A stretch of DNA of 64,000 nucleotides from Burkholderia gladioli (GTDB lineage Bacteria > Pseudomonadota > Gammaproteobacteria > Burkholderiales > Burkholderiaceae): the NCBI RefSeq assembly GCF_000959725.1, contig NZ_CP009323.1:806001-870000 (forward strand). The letters run 5' to 3'. Below the pieces are notes generated by a model, which saw nothing but the letters and a program-made list of their open reading frames with translations, did not search any database and had not been told where the DNA came from. Shown here in pieces: positions 18,534 to 27,913 of this stretch. The position numbers and the translations under genes are program-made. Each line of letters starts with the position of its first letter. Positions within the stretch are counted from its first letter, which is position 1.

Positions 18534-19751
18534 TCAGGCAGCCTGCAGCGCCCATTCGACATGCTCGCGCACCAGCTCGGACGCATCGTCGGCGCGCGCG
18601 GCGAGCGCCGTGACGATGGCCTCGCGCGTCTCGTCGCCGAGCCGCTCGCGCGGCGCGCGCAGCGCATTGCCCAGGCCCACCGCGAGATTGCGCAGCCAGC
18701 GCTCGTGGCCGATGCGGCGGATCGCGCTGCCCTGCATGCGCTGGTCGAACTGCTCGGCGCTCCAGCCGAACAGGTCCACCAGCGAGGCGCTGCCGAGCCC
18801 GTGGCGCACGTCGAAATCGGCCACCGGCGCCGGCTGCGCGAACTTGTTCCAGGGACAGACGAGCTGGCAGTCGTCGCAGCCATACACGCGATTGCCGATC
18901 AGCGGGCGCAGCGATTCCGGAATACTGCCTTTCAGTTCGATCGTCAGGTAGGAAATGCAGCGCCGCGCATCAACGCGATAGGGCTCGACGATCGCGCCGG
19001 TCGGGCAGGCATCGATGCAGCGCGTGCAACTGCCGCAATGCGAGCCGGGCGTTTCGGGCGCCGTCGCGGGGCTGGTTTCGGCATCGGTCGGCAAGGGCAG
19101 ATCGACGAATATCTCGCCGAGGAAGAACAGCGAGCCGGCATCGCGCTGCAGCAGCAGCGTGTGCTTGCCGCGCCAGCCGGTGCCGGCCTTCTGCGCCAGC
19201 TCGACCTCGAGCACCGGCGCCGAATCGGTGAACACGCGATAGCCGAACGGGCCGATCTCGGCCTCGATGCGCTCGGCCAGGGTCTGCAGCCGATTGCGCA
19301 GCACCTTGTGATAATCGCGGCCGCGCGCGTAGATCGACACCACGGCGGCGGCCGGATCCTCCAGCCGCGCCAGCTCCCGCGCGCGCCAGCCGCCTCCCGC
19401 CGAGGCCGCGTCGGCGGCGGCCGTTTCGGCCGGCAGATAGGCCAGGCGCGCCGAGATCACGCGTAGCGTACCGGCCACAAGTTCGGCCGGGCGCGCGCGT
19501 TTCATGCCGTGTTTGGCCATATAATCCATTTCGCCGTGGCAACCGGCTTCCAGCCAGGCGGCGAGCCCCGCTTCGGCATCCGAGAGATCGGTATCGCTGA
19601 TGCCGATCGCCCCGAAACCCAGTTCGCGCCCCCAGGCCTTGATGCGCACGACCAGCGCATCCAGCGCCGCATCGTCGAGGCGGCGCGGCGCGGCGCCCTC
19701 GCGTTGCGTCGAGGGCGCGTCCATCATGGCGAGTTCCGGTTTACGGTTCAT
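18534..19751 (-). CDS. queG: tRNA epoxyqueuosine reductase QueG
   Basis: Reduces epoxyqueuosine to queuosine at tRNA position 34, using cobalamin and two [4Fe-4S] clusters. The 405-aa protein has the cobalamin-binding N-terminal half (ELGFGAIGISDTDLSD, YMAKHGMKRARPAELV) and the cluster Cys motifs HCGSCTRCIDACPTGAI and YGCDDCQLVCPWN (eight Cys), then a HEAT-like C-terminus. The 20 residues before LDDAALDALVV look nonconserved. It is divergent from tsaE with only 17 bp between the start codons, so the promoters must overlap the coding ends. Confidence 0.95.
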   Translation of the reverse strand: MNRKPELAMMDAPSTQREGAAPRRLDDAALDALVVRIKAWGRELGFGAIGISDTDLSDAEAGLAAWLEAGCHGEMDYMAKHGMKRARPAELVAGTLRVISARLAYLPAETAAADAASAGGGWRARELARLEDPAAAVVSIYARGRDYHKVLRNRLQTLAERIEAEIGPFGYRVFTDSAPVLEVELAQKAGTGWRGKHTLLLQRDAGSLFFLGEIFVDLPLPTDAETSPATAPETPGSHCGSCTRCIDACPTGAIVEPYRVDARRCISYLTIELKGSIPESLRPLIGNRVYGCDDCQLVCPWNKFAQPAPVADFDVRHGLGSASLVDLFGWSAEQFDQRMQGSAIRRIGHERWLRNLAVGLGNALRAPRERLGDETREAIVTALAARADDASELVREHVEWALQAA

Positions 19752-19768
19752 CGCGCTATTTTACGAGA

Positions 19769-20323
19769 ATGCCCGCGCAGCCCAGCCATCCGATCCACGC
19801 GATCGTCCCGTCCGCCCCGCTCGCCGAGCGCCAGTTCGCGCTCCCCGACGAGGCCGCGACGGCCGCCTTCGGGTTGCGCTTCGCCCAGGCGCTCGACGCG
19901 GTGCGCGCCGAACGCCTCGCCGCGAACGCCTTCGACGGGTTGCAGATCCAGCTGCTCGGCGATCTCGGCGCCGGCAAGACCACCCTGGTGCGCGCCATCC
20001 TGCGCGGCCTCGGCCATGCCGGGCGCGTCAGGAGCCCCACCTACACGCTGGTCGAGCCGTATGCGCTCGAACGCGCCGATGGGGAACTCGCGGTGCATCA
20101 CTTCGATCTCTACCGATTCAGTGATCCGGCCGAATGGGCGGACGCGGGCTTTCGCGAATATTTCAATGCCGGCGCGATCTGCCTCGTCGAATGGCCGCAG
20201 CAGGCAGGCACCCTGCTCGGCGTGCCGGATCTCGTGTTCGCGCTCGATGTCGACGGCGAAGGCCGCCGCCTCGTGGCGCGAGCCTACAGCGCATCAGGAA
20301 ACGCATGTCTCGAAAGATGTTGA
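19769..20323 (+). CDS. tsaE: tRNA threonylcarbamoyladenosine biosynthesis ATPase TsaE
   Basis: P-loop ATPase of the t6A complex with TsaB and TsaD, required for t6A37 in ANN-decoding tRNAs. The 184-aa protein carries GDLGAGKTTLVRAIL (Walker A), SPTYTLVEPY (the Thr-rich switch), HHFDLYRF (the conserved HxDxYR) and FNAGAICLVEWPQQAG. Length matches the family plus a short N-terminal extension. It overlaps amiC by 19 bp, the same tsaE-amiC order as in many proteobacteria (yjeE-amiB). Confidence 0.95.
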   Translation: MPAQPSHPIHAIVPSAPLAERQFALPDEAATAAFGLRFAQALDAVRAERLAANAFDGLQIQLLGDLGAGKTTLVRAILRGLGHAGRVRSPTYTLVEPYALERADGELAVHHFDLYRFSDPAEWADAGFREYFNAGAICLVEWPQQAGTLLGVPDLVFALDVDGEGRRLVARAYSASGNACLERC

Positions 20324-21837
20324 TCAAACCGTTCCGGTCGATCGAGTCGGCCGCCACCACGACTCACAACTGGCGCCGCCGCAAGGTGCTCTGCGCGGGC
20401 GCCTCGACGCTGGTGCTGGGGCTGGTCGCGCCGCGCCTGGCGCAGGCCTCCTCGGTGCTCGGCGTGCGGGTCTGGCCCGCGCGCGACTACACGCGCGTGA
20501 CGATCGAATCGGACCAGCCGCTGCAGGCCGCGCAGCAACTGCTGCAGGGCCCCGACCGGCTGGTGGTCGATCTCGACGGGCTCGACCTCGACCAGGCGCT
20601 GCGCGACCTGGTCTCGAAGATCGCGCCGAACGATCCGCAGATCCAGTCGGTGCGCGTCGGCCAGTACCAGCCGCACGTGGTGCGCATGGTGTTCGACCTG
20701 AAAGGCTCGGTGAAACCGCAGATGTTCACCCTGCCGCCGGTGGGCACCTATCGCTACCGGCTGGTGTTCGACCTCTACCCGGCTGTCGCGCCGGACCCGC
20801 TGTCCGACCTGATCTCGCAGACCGAGCGCAAGGAGCAGCAGCTCAACGATGCGGTGCGCGCCCAGCAGGCCCAGCCGCCGCAAGCCGCGCTGAACGGCCC
20901 CGGCACGCCGCCGCCCGCGGCCGGCGACAACAGCGACGCGTTCTTCCAGCGCTTCGCGCAGAATTCGCCGAACTCGCCTGCCTCGCCTGGTTCGCCCGCG
21001 ACACCGGCCGTGCCGAAGCCGACGGTCAAGCCGCCGCCGGTGATCGCCAAGCAGCAGGACGATGACGACGACAGCACGCCCGACACCTACGCCTTCACCA
21101 CCCCGAAGGGCGGCAAGAACGGCACGGTGCGCCTGCTGACGGTGGCGATCGACCCGGGCCACGGCGGCGAGGATCCGGGCGCGATCGGCGGCGGCGGCAC
21201 CTACGAGAAGCACGTCGCGCTCGACATCGCCAAGAAGCTGCGCGCCAAGATCGACGGCGCGCCGAACATGCGCGCGATGATGACGCGCGACAACGATTTC
21301 TTCGTACCGCTGAACGTGCGCGTGCAGAAGGCGCGGCGCGTGGGCGCCGACCTGTTCGTGTCGATCCACGCCGATGCCTTCACCACGCCGCAGGCGCACG
21401 GCTCCTCGGTGTTCGCGCTGTCCGACCACGGCGCCACCAGCGCAGCCGCGCGCTGGATGGCGAACAAGGAGAACTCGTCGGACACGATCGGCGGGATCAA
21501 CGTGAAGACGCAGGACGTATCGGTCAACCGCGCGCTGTTCGACATGTCGACCACCGCCCAGATCCGCGACTCGCTGCGCTACGGCAACTACGTGCTGCGC
21601 GAGGTCGGCAACATCAACAAGCTGCACAAGGGCTCGGTCGAGCAGGCCGGCTTCGCGGTGCTGAAGGCGCCCGACATCCCCTCGATCCTGGTGGAGACCG
21701 CCTTCATCAGCAATCCCGAGGAAGAGAAGCGCCTCAACGACGACAGCTACCGCGAGCAGATGGCCGACGCAATCTTCCGCGGCATCAAGCGTTATTTCGC
21801 GGCCAATCCGCCGCTGGCGAAGAGCCGGATGGCCTGA
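20305..21837 (+). CDS. amiC: N-acetylmuramoyl-L-alanine amidase (AMIN + Amidase_3)
   Basis: Periplasmic amidase that cuts septal peptidoglycan during daughter-cell separation. The 510-aa protein has a twin-arginine signal (HNWRRRKVLCAGASTLVLGL, ending near AQASS), an AMIN domain (about residues 50-160), a Pro/Gln-rich linker and a C-terminal Amidase_3 domain with VAIDPGHGGEDPGAIG (first Zn His), the catalytic Glu region KHVALDIA, VSIHADAF and ILVETAFISN. The Tat-type leader and domain order match AmiC/AmiA. The start at 20305 lies inside the end of tsaE; MLIKPFRS, four codons later, is also possible. Confidence 0.93.
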   Translation: MSRKMLIKPFRSIESAATTTHNWRRRKVLCAGASTLVLGLVAPRLAQASSVLGVRVWPARDYTRVTIESDQPLQAAQQLLQGPDRLVVDLDGLDLDQALRDLVSKIAPNDPQIQSVRVGQYQPHVVRMVFDLKGSVKPQMFTLPPVGTYRYRLVFDLYPAVAPDPLSDLISQTERKEQQLNDAVRAQQAQPPQAALNGPGTPPPAAGDNSDAFFQRFAQNSPNSPASPGSPATPAVPKPTVKPPPVIAKQQDDDDDSTPDTYAFTTPKGGKNGTVRLLTVAIDPGHGGEDPGAIGGGGTYEKHVALDIAKKLRAKIDGAPNMRAMMTRDNDFFVPLNVRVQKARRVGADLFVSIHADAFTTPQAHGSSVFALSDHGATSAAARWMANKENSSDTIGGINVKTQDVSVNRALFDMSTTAQIRDSLRYGNYVLREVGNINKLHKGSVEQAGFAVLKAPDIPSILVETAFISNPEEEKRLNDDSYREQMADAIFRGIKRYFAANPPLAKSRMA

Positions 21838-21876
21838 GCGGCGGCCCACCCTCGCCGCCGGCATTCGGCTCGTCGC

Positions 21877-21904
21877 ACGCCTCGCCTTCGCGCGAGGCGT
21901 TTTT
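21877..21904 (+). terminator. Rho-independent terminator after amiC
   Basis: ACGCCTCGC-CTTCGC-GCGAGGCGT followed by TTTTT; a 9-bp perfect stem downstream of the tsaE-amiC operon. Confidence 0.85.
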
Positions 21905-21922
21905 CATGGCGCCCCGGGTTCC

Positions 21923-22798
21923 TCAGGTGCCGCGCCGCGCGAGTCGCCCGCCGAACACGTTGACCACCAGTCCGCCCATCACCAGCGCGGCGCCCAGGTA
22001 CTCGGCCGCGCTCATCTGCTCGCCGAGGAAGAAGGCCGAGGAGGCGATGCCGACCACCGGCACCAGCAGCGAGAACGGCGCGACCTGGGCGGCCGGGTAG
22101 CGCGACAGCAGCCGTCCCCAGATGCCGTAGCCGACCAGGGTGGCGACGAAGGCCAGGTAGACCACCGCGAACACCGAGACGCCCGACAGCGAGGCCAGCG
22201 CGGCCTCGATGCGCGCCGGCCCCTCGAAGACAAGCGACAGCGCGAAAAAGGGCAGCGGCGGCACCACGCTGCCCCACACCACCAGCGGCACCAGTTCGAC
22301 CGGCCCGATCCGCTTGGTGACGATATTGCCGAGCGCCCAGGCGGCGGCCGCGCACAAGGTCAGCGCGAAGCCGGCCGTGGTCATGGCGCCGCCGCCCTGC
22401 GCGGCGATCGCGGCCAGCCCGCCCGCGGCGATCGCCAGCCCGAGCAGGTTCCAGGCGCGCACGCGCTCGCCGAGGAACACCCGGGCGAAGCCGAGCGTGA
22501 AGAAGGCCTGCGCCTGCAGCACCAGCGAGGCCAGCCCGGCCGGCATGCCCACCTGCATCGCGGTAAACAGGAACACGAACTGCGCGAGCAGGATGGTGGC
22601 GCCGTAGAGCAGCAGCATGCGCCAGGGGATGCGCGGGCGCGGCACGAGGAACACCGCTGGCACGGCGGCCAGCGTGAAGCGCAGCGCGCCGAGCAGCATC
22701 GGCGGCACGCCGTGCAGGCCGAGCTTGATCACCACGAAATTGACGCCCCAGGCGACGATCACCACCAGCGCCAGCAGCAGGTCCTTCCAGGCCATCAT
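21923..22798 (-). CDS. EamA-type drug/metabolite transporter
   Basis: Inner-membrane DMT exporter with two EamA repeats and ten predicted hydrophobic helices in 291 aa. Repeat 1 starts WKDLLLALVVIVAWGVNFVVIKL, repeat 2 near AAAAWALGNIVTKRIG. The C-terminal LLVPVVGIASSAFFLGEQMSAAEYLG is the typical second EamA end. The substrate cannot be inferred; the family includes amino-acid and metabolite exporters such as YedA/EamA. The ATG at 22798 (ATGATG) is placed by GGAGGAAACGACGCA upstream; a frame further back adds nine residues. It is divergent from the pirin gene, 122 bp apart. Confidence 0.85.
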   Translation of the reverse strand: MMAWKDLLLALVVIVAWGVNFVVIKLGLHGVPPMLLGALRFTLAAVPAVFLVPRPRIPWRMLLLYGATILLAQFVFLFTAMQVGMPAGLASLVLQAQAFFTLGFARVFLGERVRAWNLLGLAIAAGGLAAIAAQGGGAMTTAGFALTLCAAAAWALGNIVTKRIGPVELVPLVVWGSVVPPLPFFALSLVFEGPARIEAALASLSGVSVFAVVYLAFVATLVGYGIWGRLLSRYPAAQVAPFSLLVPVVGIASSAFFLGEQMSAAEYLGAALVMGGLVVNVFGGRLARRGT

Positions 22799-22920
22799 TG
22801 CGTCGTTTCCTCCGTGATCGCGCAAGCAACGGGCGCCAGTCTACCGGCATCCGCCGACAGGCGCGCCCCCCGCGAGCCCGATACAATGGGCGCACCCCAA
22901 GTCCGCCCCCCATCAAGAAC

Positions 22921-23802
22921 ATGAGCGAATCGATCAAAGCGGTCCTGAAACCGCATATCCGCGACATCGGCAATCTCCAGGTGCGGCGCGTGCTGCCCGC
23001 GATGGCCGCGCGCCTCGTCGGCCCCTTCATCTTCTTCGACCACATGGGCCCGGCCGAACTGCCGCCCGGCACGGGCCTGGACGTGCGCCCGCATCCGCAT
23101 ATCGGCCTGGCCACCGTCACCTATCTGTTCGAAGGCGCGATCCTGCATCGCGACAGCCTCGGCTCGCTGCAGGCCATCGTGCCCGGCGACGTGAACTGGA
23201 TGACGGCCGGGCGCGGCATCGTCCACTCGGAGCGCACGCCCGAGGACGTGCGCGAGCGCGGCCAGACCATCCACGGCATCCAGACCTGGGTGGCGCTGCC
23301 GCTCGAGCACGAAACCACCGAGCCCTCGTTCGAGCATCACCCGGCGGCCAGCCTGCCGAAGCTCACGCACGACGGCGTGGCGCTGACGGTGATCGCCGGC
23401 GACGCGTTCGGTGCGCGCTCGCCGGTCACCACCTTCTCGCGCACGCTCTACGTGGCGGCCGAATTCGCGGCCGGCACCACGCTCGGCTTCGACGCCGAGC
23501 ACGAGGAGCGCGCCGTCTACCTGGCCCAGGGCGACCTGACGATCGACGGCCAGCCGCTCGAAGCCGAGCAGATGGCGGTGCTGGCGCCGGGCCAGGCGGT
23601 CACGCTGGCCAGCCGCGACGGCGCGCGCGTGATGCTGCTCGGCGGCGCGAAGCTGGCCGGCGAGCGCTTCATCGAATGGAACTTCGTGGCCAGCACGCGC
23701 GAGGCGATCGAGGCGGCCAAGCTGGCCTGGACCGAGCAGCGCATGGGCAGCGTGCCCGGCGAGACCGAGTGGATCCCGCTGCCCGAGCGCAAGCCGCGCT
23801 GA
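22921..23802 (+). CDS. Pirin family protein
   Basis: 293-aa protein with two cupin domains. The N-terminal metal site is readable as RPHPHIGLATVTYLFEG (His-x-His) with HRDSLGS, and GIQTWVALPLEHE closes the first barrel. Bacterial pirins (YhhW-like) can act as quercetinases and in others bind pyruvate dehydrogenase or regulate metabolism, so a specific role is not assigned. It is monocistronic, about 70 bp before the thioredoxin-like gene, and reads the same way. Confidence 0.9.
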   Translation: MSESIKAVLKPHIRDIGNLQVRRVLPAMAARLVGPFIFFDHMGPAELPPGTGLDVRPHPHIGLATVTYLFEGAILHRDSLGSLQAIVPGDVNWMTAGRGIVHSERTPEDVRERGQTIHGIQTWVALPLEHETTEPSFEHHPAASLPKLTHDGVALTVIAGDAFGARSPVTTFSRTLYVAAEFAAGTTLGFDAEHEERAVYLAQGDLTIDGQPLEAEQMAVLAPGQAVTLASRDGARVMLLGGAKLAGERFIEWNFVASTREAIEAAKLAWTEQRMGSVPGETEWIPLPERKPR

Positions 23803-23875
23803 GCGGCCGGCGCGGCGCATTGAAACAACGGGCTTCGGCCCCAACTACGCGATATTTCCGACTCACGAGGACCAC

Positions 23876-24724
23876 ATGGACACCACGCTCGCCACTTTCG
23901 AACGCGACGTCATCGAAGCATCGCTCGACGCGCCGGTTCTGGTCGATTTCTGGGCGCCCTGGTGCGGCCCCTGCAAGACCCTGGGCCCGATGCTCGAACG
24001 GCTCGAGGCCGATTACGCGGGGCGCTGGAAGCTCGTCAAGGTCAACGTCGACGAGAACCAGGAGCTGGCCGCGCATTTCCAGACGCGCAGCATCCCGCAC
24101 GTGATCGCCTTCGCCGACGGCCGCGCCGTCGACCAGTTCGTCGGCGTGCTGCCCGAAGGCCAGTTGCGCGCCTTCATCGACCGGCTGCTGCCCTCGGGCG
24201 AGGAAGCCGAGCGCCGCGCCGCGCAGATCGCCCTGGAGGAAGAGCGCTACGAGGACGCGGTGCGCCACCTGCAGGCCGCGCTCGCGCTCAATCCGGGCCA
24301 GGACGACATCCGCCTCGACCTGATCGAGCTGCTGCTGGCCGTGAACCGCATCGAGGCCGCGCGCGACGAGGCCACGCGCCTGTCGCCGCAGACCGTCAAC
24401 GGCGTCGACCCGCGCTATCACGCGATCAAGACGCGCTTCGACGCGCTCGACGCGGCCGTCGAGCTGCCGCCGACCGACGCGCTGGAGCAGCGCATCGCCG
24501 CCGACGCCAACGATCTCGAGGCGCGCTTCGACCTCGCGCAGATGCTGATCGCGCATCGCCAGTACGAGGGCGCGCTGGTGCAGTTGCTGGAGATCGTGCA
24601 GCGCGACCGCGGCTTCAAGGACGACGTGGGCCGCAAGACCATGGTGTCGGTGTTCGAGCTCGCCTCGGACCAGCCGAACCTGGTGGCCGCCTGGCGCCGC
24701 AAGCTCAGCGCGGCGCTGTATTGA
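23876..24724 (+). CDS. Thioredoxin-TPR chaperone (CnoX/YbbN-like) with intact CGPC
   Basis: 282-aa protein: an N-terminal thioredoxin fold (about residues 1-108) with a redox-competent WAPWCGPCKTLGP active site and cis-Pro region RSIPHVIAF, then a tetratricopeptide region (AAQIALEEERYEDAVRHLQ, EARFDLAQMLIAHRQYEGAL). This is the CnoX (YbbN) architecture, a holdase that hands substrates to GroEL/DnaK. The E. coli protein lacks the CxxC pair; here it is intact, as in Caulobacter CnoX, so a thiol-oxidoreductase function is likely retained (inference). The start ATG follows GAGGACCAC. A strong hairpin follows the gene. Confidence 0.9.
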   Translation: MDTTLATFERDVIEASLDAPVLVDFWAPWCGPCKTLGPMLERLEADYAGRWKLVKVNVDENQELAAHFQTRSIPHVIAFADGRAVDQFVGVLPEGQLRAFIDRLLPSGEEAERRAAQIALEEERYEDAVRHLQAALALNPGQDDIRLDLIELLLAVNRIEAARDEATRLSPQTVNGVDPRYHAIKTRFDALDAAVELPPTDALEQRIAADANDLEARFDLAQMLIAHRQYEGALVQLLEIVQRDRGFKDDVGRKTMVSVFELASDQPNLVAAWRRKLSAALY

Positions 24725-24763
24725 GCCGGTTGTCGCAATAGCGTCGCGCCGCCGCAAGAAAAC

Positions 24764-24798
24764 ACGGGCGCGGGCCGATCAGGCCCGCGCCCGTTTCA
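24764..24798 (+). terminator. Hairpin terminator after the thioredoxin-TPR gene
   Basis: ACGGGCGCGGGCC-GATCA-GGCCCGCGCCCGT, a 13-bp perfect stem followed by a short T-rich stretch (TTCATTT). Confidence 0.75.
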
Positions 24799-24896
24799 TT
24801 TGGCGCATCCAGTGCCTCCGGAACGCGATCCGCCGCGCTCACGGACACAATCTTTCGGATTGCCTACAAAACGCGAAATGGGCGAGAGGCAGGTGT

Positions 24897-25751
24897 TCAG
24901 CCTCGCGCGGCGATCGCCTTCAGCGCATGCGCGGCAGCCGCGAACCCGAAGCTCGCCGTCACGCACACGCTCGAGCCGAACCCCGCGCAGTTGAGCCCGG
25001 CCGGGCCGCCCGAGGCGGGGCCGGCCGCGGCCTCGTCGTCGATCTCGCAGGCGGCGGCCTCCGGGTAGATCAGCGGTTCGTCCGAATAGACGGCGCTGAC
25101 CTTGAACTTAGCCTTCGGCCCGCGCGGGAAGCCGTGCTGCTTGCGCAATTGCGCGCGCACCTTGGAGAGCAGCGGATCCTGGATCGTCAGCGCCAGGTCG
25201 TCGATGCGGATGCGGGTCGGATCGAGCTGGCCGCCCGCGCCGCCCACCGTCACCAGCGGGATGCCGCGCGCCACGCACCAGGCGATCAGGGCGACCTTGG
25301 TGCGCACGCTGTCGATCGCATCGATCACGAAGTCGAAACCGCCGCCGAGCAGGGCCTCGAAATTGTCGGGCTCGGCGAACTCCTCCACGCAATGCACGCG
25401 GCAGGCCGGATCGATCAGCGCGATGCGCTCGGCCATCGCCTCGACCTTGGCCTTGCCGTAGTTGCCGTCCAGCGCGTGCAACTGCCGGTTGGTGTTGCTC
25501 TCGGCGACATTGTCGAGATCGATCAGCACGAGCTGCCCGATCGCGCTGCGCGCCAGCGCCTCGACGCTCCACGAGCCCACCCCGCCGATGCCGATCACCG
25601 CCACGTGGGCACGCTCGAAGGCCGCCAGCGCGGCCGGGCCATAGAGGCGCGCCACCCCGCCGAAGCGCCGCGAGCGGTCGGCTGCGTCAAGCTGATTCGA
25701 CGGGCTCGGGGTAAGATCGTGAGGCGTTGCGACGGCGTCGATGCGGGACAT
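24897..25751 (-). CDS. tcdA: tRNA threonylcarbamoyladenosine dehydratase (TcdA/CsdL)
   Basis: E1-like enzyme that cyclises t6A37 to ct6A with ATP. The 284-aa protein has RRFGGVARLYGPAAL, the nucleotide-binding VIGIGGVGSWSVEALARS, LIDLDNVAESNTNRQLHA and a catalytic-region VDAIDSV-type stretch (DFVIDAIDSVRTK), as in E. coli TcdA. ATG 25751 (MSRIDAV) is chosen over the frame start at 25838, whose extra 29 residues look random. Divergent from pdxH. With tsaE in the same window, this adds a second gene of the t6A pathway, but the two are not linked in an operon. Confidence 0.92.
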   Translation of the reverse strand: MSRIDAVATPHDLTPSPSNQLDAADRSRRFGGVARLYGPAALAAFERAHVAVIGIGGVGSWSVEALARSAIGQLVLIDLDNVAESNTNRQLHALDGNYGKAKVEAMAERIALIDPACRVHCVEEFAEPDNFEALLGGGFDFVIDAIDSVRTKVALIAWCVARGIPLVTVGGAGGQLDPTRIRIDDLALTIQDPLLSKVRAQLRKQHGFPRGPKAKFKVSAVYSDEPLIYPEAAACEIDDEAAAGPASGGPAGLNCAGFGSSVCVTASFGFAAAAHALKAIAARG

Positions 25752-25895
25752 GCGTAGGTAAGCGAAATGAAAGCGGAACAGCCGCGAAGCGCCTATTTTG
25801 CCTGATCGTCGCAATGCCGGTCGGCCGCGACACCACAACGCAGGATTTTGTTTCCTTGGCTATACTGGCCCCAGATTGAAGCGTTCGCATAAGAA

Positions 25896-26534
25896 ATGAC
25901 CTCTCTCGCCGATCTCCGCATCAACTACTCGCGCGCCTCGCTCGACGAGGCCGACGTCGCATCCGATCCCATCCGTCAATTCGACAAATGGTTCAAGGAG
26001 GCGCTCGACGCGCAACTGCCCGAACCGAACACCATGACGCTGGCCACGGTCGACGCCGAGGGCCGCCCCTCGGCGCGCATCGTGCTGATCAAGGGCGTGG
26101 ACGAGCGCGGCTTCGTGTTCTTCACCAACTACGAGAGCCGCAAGGGCCGCGAGATCGCGCACAACCCCCATGCCGCGCTGCTGTTCTACTGGATCGAGCT
26201 CGAGCGCCAGGTGCGCATCGAGGGCCGCATCGAGAAAACCAGCGCAGCCGAATCCGACAGCTATTTCGCCTCGCGCCCGGTGGGCTCGCGCATCGGCGCC
26301 TGGGCCTCGGAGCAGAGCACGGTGATCGCCGACCGCGAGGTGCTGGAGGCGCGCGAACGCGACTTCGCCGCGCGCTACGGCGAGAACCCGCCGCGCCCGC
26401 CGCACTGGGGCGGCTACCGGCTGGTGCCGGAGGCGATCGAGTTCTGGCAAGGCCGGCCCTCGCGGCTGCACGATCGCCTGCGCTACCTGCGCAACGCGGC
26501 TGGCGCCTGGACCATCGAGCGGCTCTCGCCCTGA
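25896..26534 (+). CDS. pdxH: Pyridoxine/pyridoxamine 5'-phosphate oxidase
   Basis: FMN enzyme making pyridoxal 5'-phosphate. The 212-aa protein has the PNPOx signature [36 protein letters not shown], the FMN/PLP region [14 protein letters not shown] and the C-terminal [25 protein letters not shown], with the closing LSP. The start [11 protein letters not shown] is conserved. It is divergent from tcdA. A TATACT sits just upstream (25861-25866) but without a convincing -35. Confidence 0.96.
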   Translation: MTSLADLRINYSRASLDEADVASDPIRQFDKWFKEALDAQLPEPNTMTLATVDAEGRPSARIVLIKGVDERGFVFFTNYESRKGREIAHNPHAALLFYWIELERQVRIEGRIEKTSAAESDSYFASRPVGSRIGAWASEQSTVIADREVLEARERDFAARYGENPPRPPHWGGYRLVPEAIEFWQGRPSRLHDRLRYLRNAAGAWTIERLSP

Positions 26535-26666
26535 CCTGATTCGCGCCGCGTGAGCAACCCACGGCGCAGCTCGTGTTTCGATTTGCATGTCGGCCCGCCG
26601 CCTCGACGCGGCGGGTCAGTACGAAGACTTGGCTGTATTCGTTTCAACGGACAACGGAGAATCCTC

Positions 26667-27887
26667 ATGTTCTGGGAAAAGAAGCTGGCACAGTGGGCGG
26701 ACGAAGTACGGGAAAAGGCGAACCTTCCGGCGCGCCTGGTGCTGTGGAATGGCGACCAGCACGATTTCGGCAACTTCAGCGCGCCGGCGGTGACGCTGAA
26801 GGTCAACAACGCCTCGGCCCTGCCGCTGTTGCTCGACCCGAGCCTCGACAATCTCGGCGAGGCCTATGTGAAGGGCAAGATCGATATCGAGGGGCGCCTG
26901 CCGGACATCATCGACATCGGCTACTCGCTGGCGCGCAGCACCGTCACCAATGCGAGCAAGCTGGCGCGCGTCACGCGCTACTTCACCCACACCAAGAATT
27001 CGGACAAGAAGGCGATCCAGTATCACTACGACGTCTCGAACGATTTCTACCGGCTGTGGCTGGACGAGAACATGGTCTATTCCTGCGCCTACTTCGAGAA
27101 CGGCGACGAGGACCTGGCCACCGCCCAGATCAAGAAGATCGACCACATCCTGACCAAGATCCAGCTGCAGCCGGGCCAGCGCCTGCTCGACATCGGCTGC
27201 GGCTGGGGCGCGCTGGTGCTGCGCGCGGCGCAGAAGTTCGGCGCGCACTGCGTTGGCGTGACGCTCTCGCAGAACCAGTTCGACCTCGCCACCGAGCGCG
27301 TGCGCCGCGCCGGCCTCGAGAACCAGATCGAGATTCGCCTGCAGGATTACCGCGACGTGGAAGGCCAGTTCGACCGCATCACCAGCGTCGGCATGTTCGA
27401 GCACGTCGGCCGCAAGAACCTGCCGGGCTACTTCACCAAGGTGCGCGAGCTGCTGGCCGACGACGGCGTGGCGATGAACCACGGCATCACCTCCTCGGAC
27501 GCGGACAGCGGCGAGACCTCGCTGGGCGGCGGCGAATTCATCGATCGCTACGTGTTCCCGGACGGCGAGCTGCCGCACGTGAGCCTGGCGATCGAGGCGG
27601 CGCAGCGCGGCGGCCTGGAGGTGGTTGACGCCGAGAGCCTGCGTCGGCACTATGCGCGCACGCTGGACATCTGGACCGAGAACTTCGAAGCCAAGGCCGA
27701 CCAGGCCCGCCAGCTCGTCGACGACGAGAAGTTCCGGATCTGGCGCGTCTATCTCGCGGGCTGCGCCTATGCGTTCGAGAACGACGACGTGTCGATCTAC
27801 CAGCTCGTCTGCCGCAAGGCCGGCCGCAGCGCGAAAACGCTGCCCTGGTCGCGGCGCTACATGTACGAGAACCCGCTGCCGCGCTGA
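26667..27887 (+). CDS. cfa: Cyclopropane-fatty-acyl-phospholipid synthase
   Basis: SAM-dependent enzyme that converts unsaturated acyl chains of membrane phospholipids to cyclopropane rings. The 406-aa protein has an N-terminal lipid-binding domain and the methyltransferase motifs LLDIGCGWGALVLRAA, VGVTLSQNQF and GMFEHVGRKNLPGYF, plus GEFIDRYVFPDGELPH and YVCGCAYAFE-like LAGCAYAFEND. The ATG at 26667 is preceded by ACGGAGAATCC. A frame upstream (from 26550) adds 39 residues without homology that I can recognise. It lies 27 bp before the DUF72 gene. Confidence 0.93.
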   Translation: MFWEKKLAQWADEVREKANLPARLVLWNGDQHDFGNFSAPAVTLKVNNASALPLLLDPSLDNLGEAYVKGKIDIEGRLPDIIDIGYSLARSTVTNASKLARVTRYFTHTKNSDKKAIQYHYDVSNDFYRLWLDENMVYSCAYFENGDEDLATAQIKKIDHILTKIQLQPGQRLLDIGCGWGALVLRAAQKFGAHCVGVTLSQNQFDLATERVRRAGLENQIEIRLQDYRDVEGQFDRITSVGMFEHVGRKNLPGYFTKVRELLADDGVAMNHGITSSDADSGETSLGGGEFIDRYVFPDGELPHVSLAIEAAQRGGLEVVDAESLRRHYARTLDIWTENFEAKADQARQLVDDEKFRIWRVYLAGCAYAFENDDVSIYQLVCRKAGRSAKTLPWSRRYMYENPLPR

Positions 27888-27913
27888 CGGCAGCCTCAAG
27901 CGAACGGCCATGC

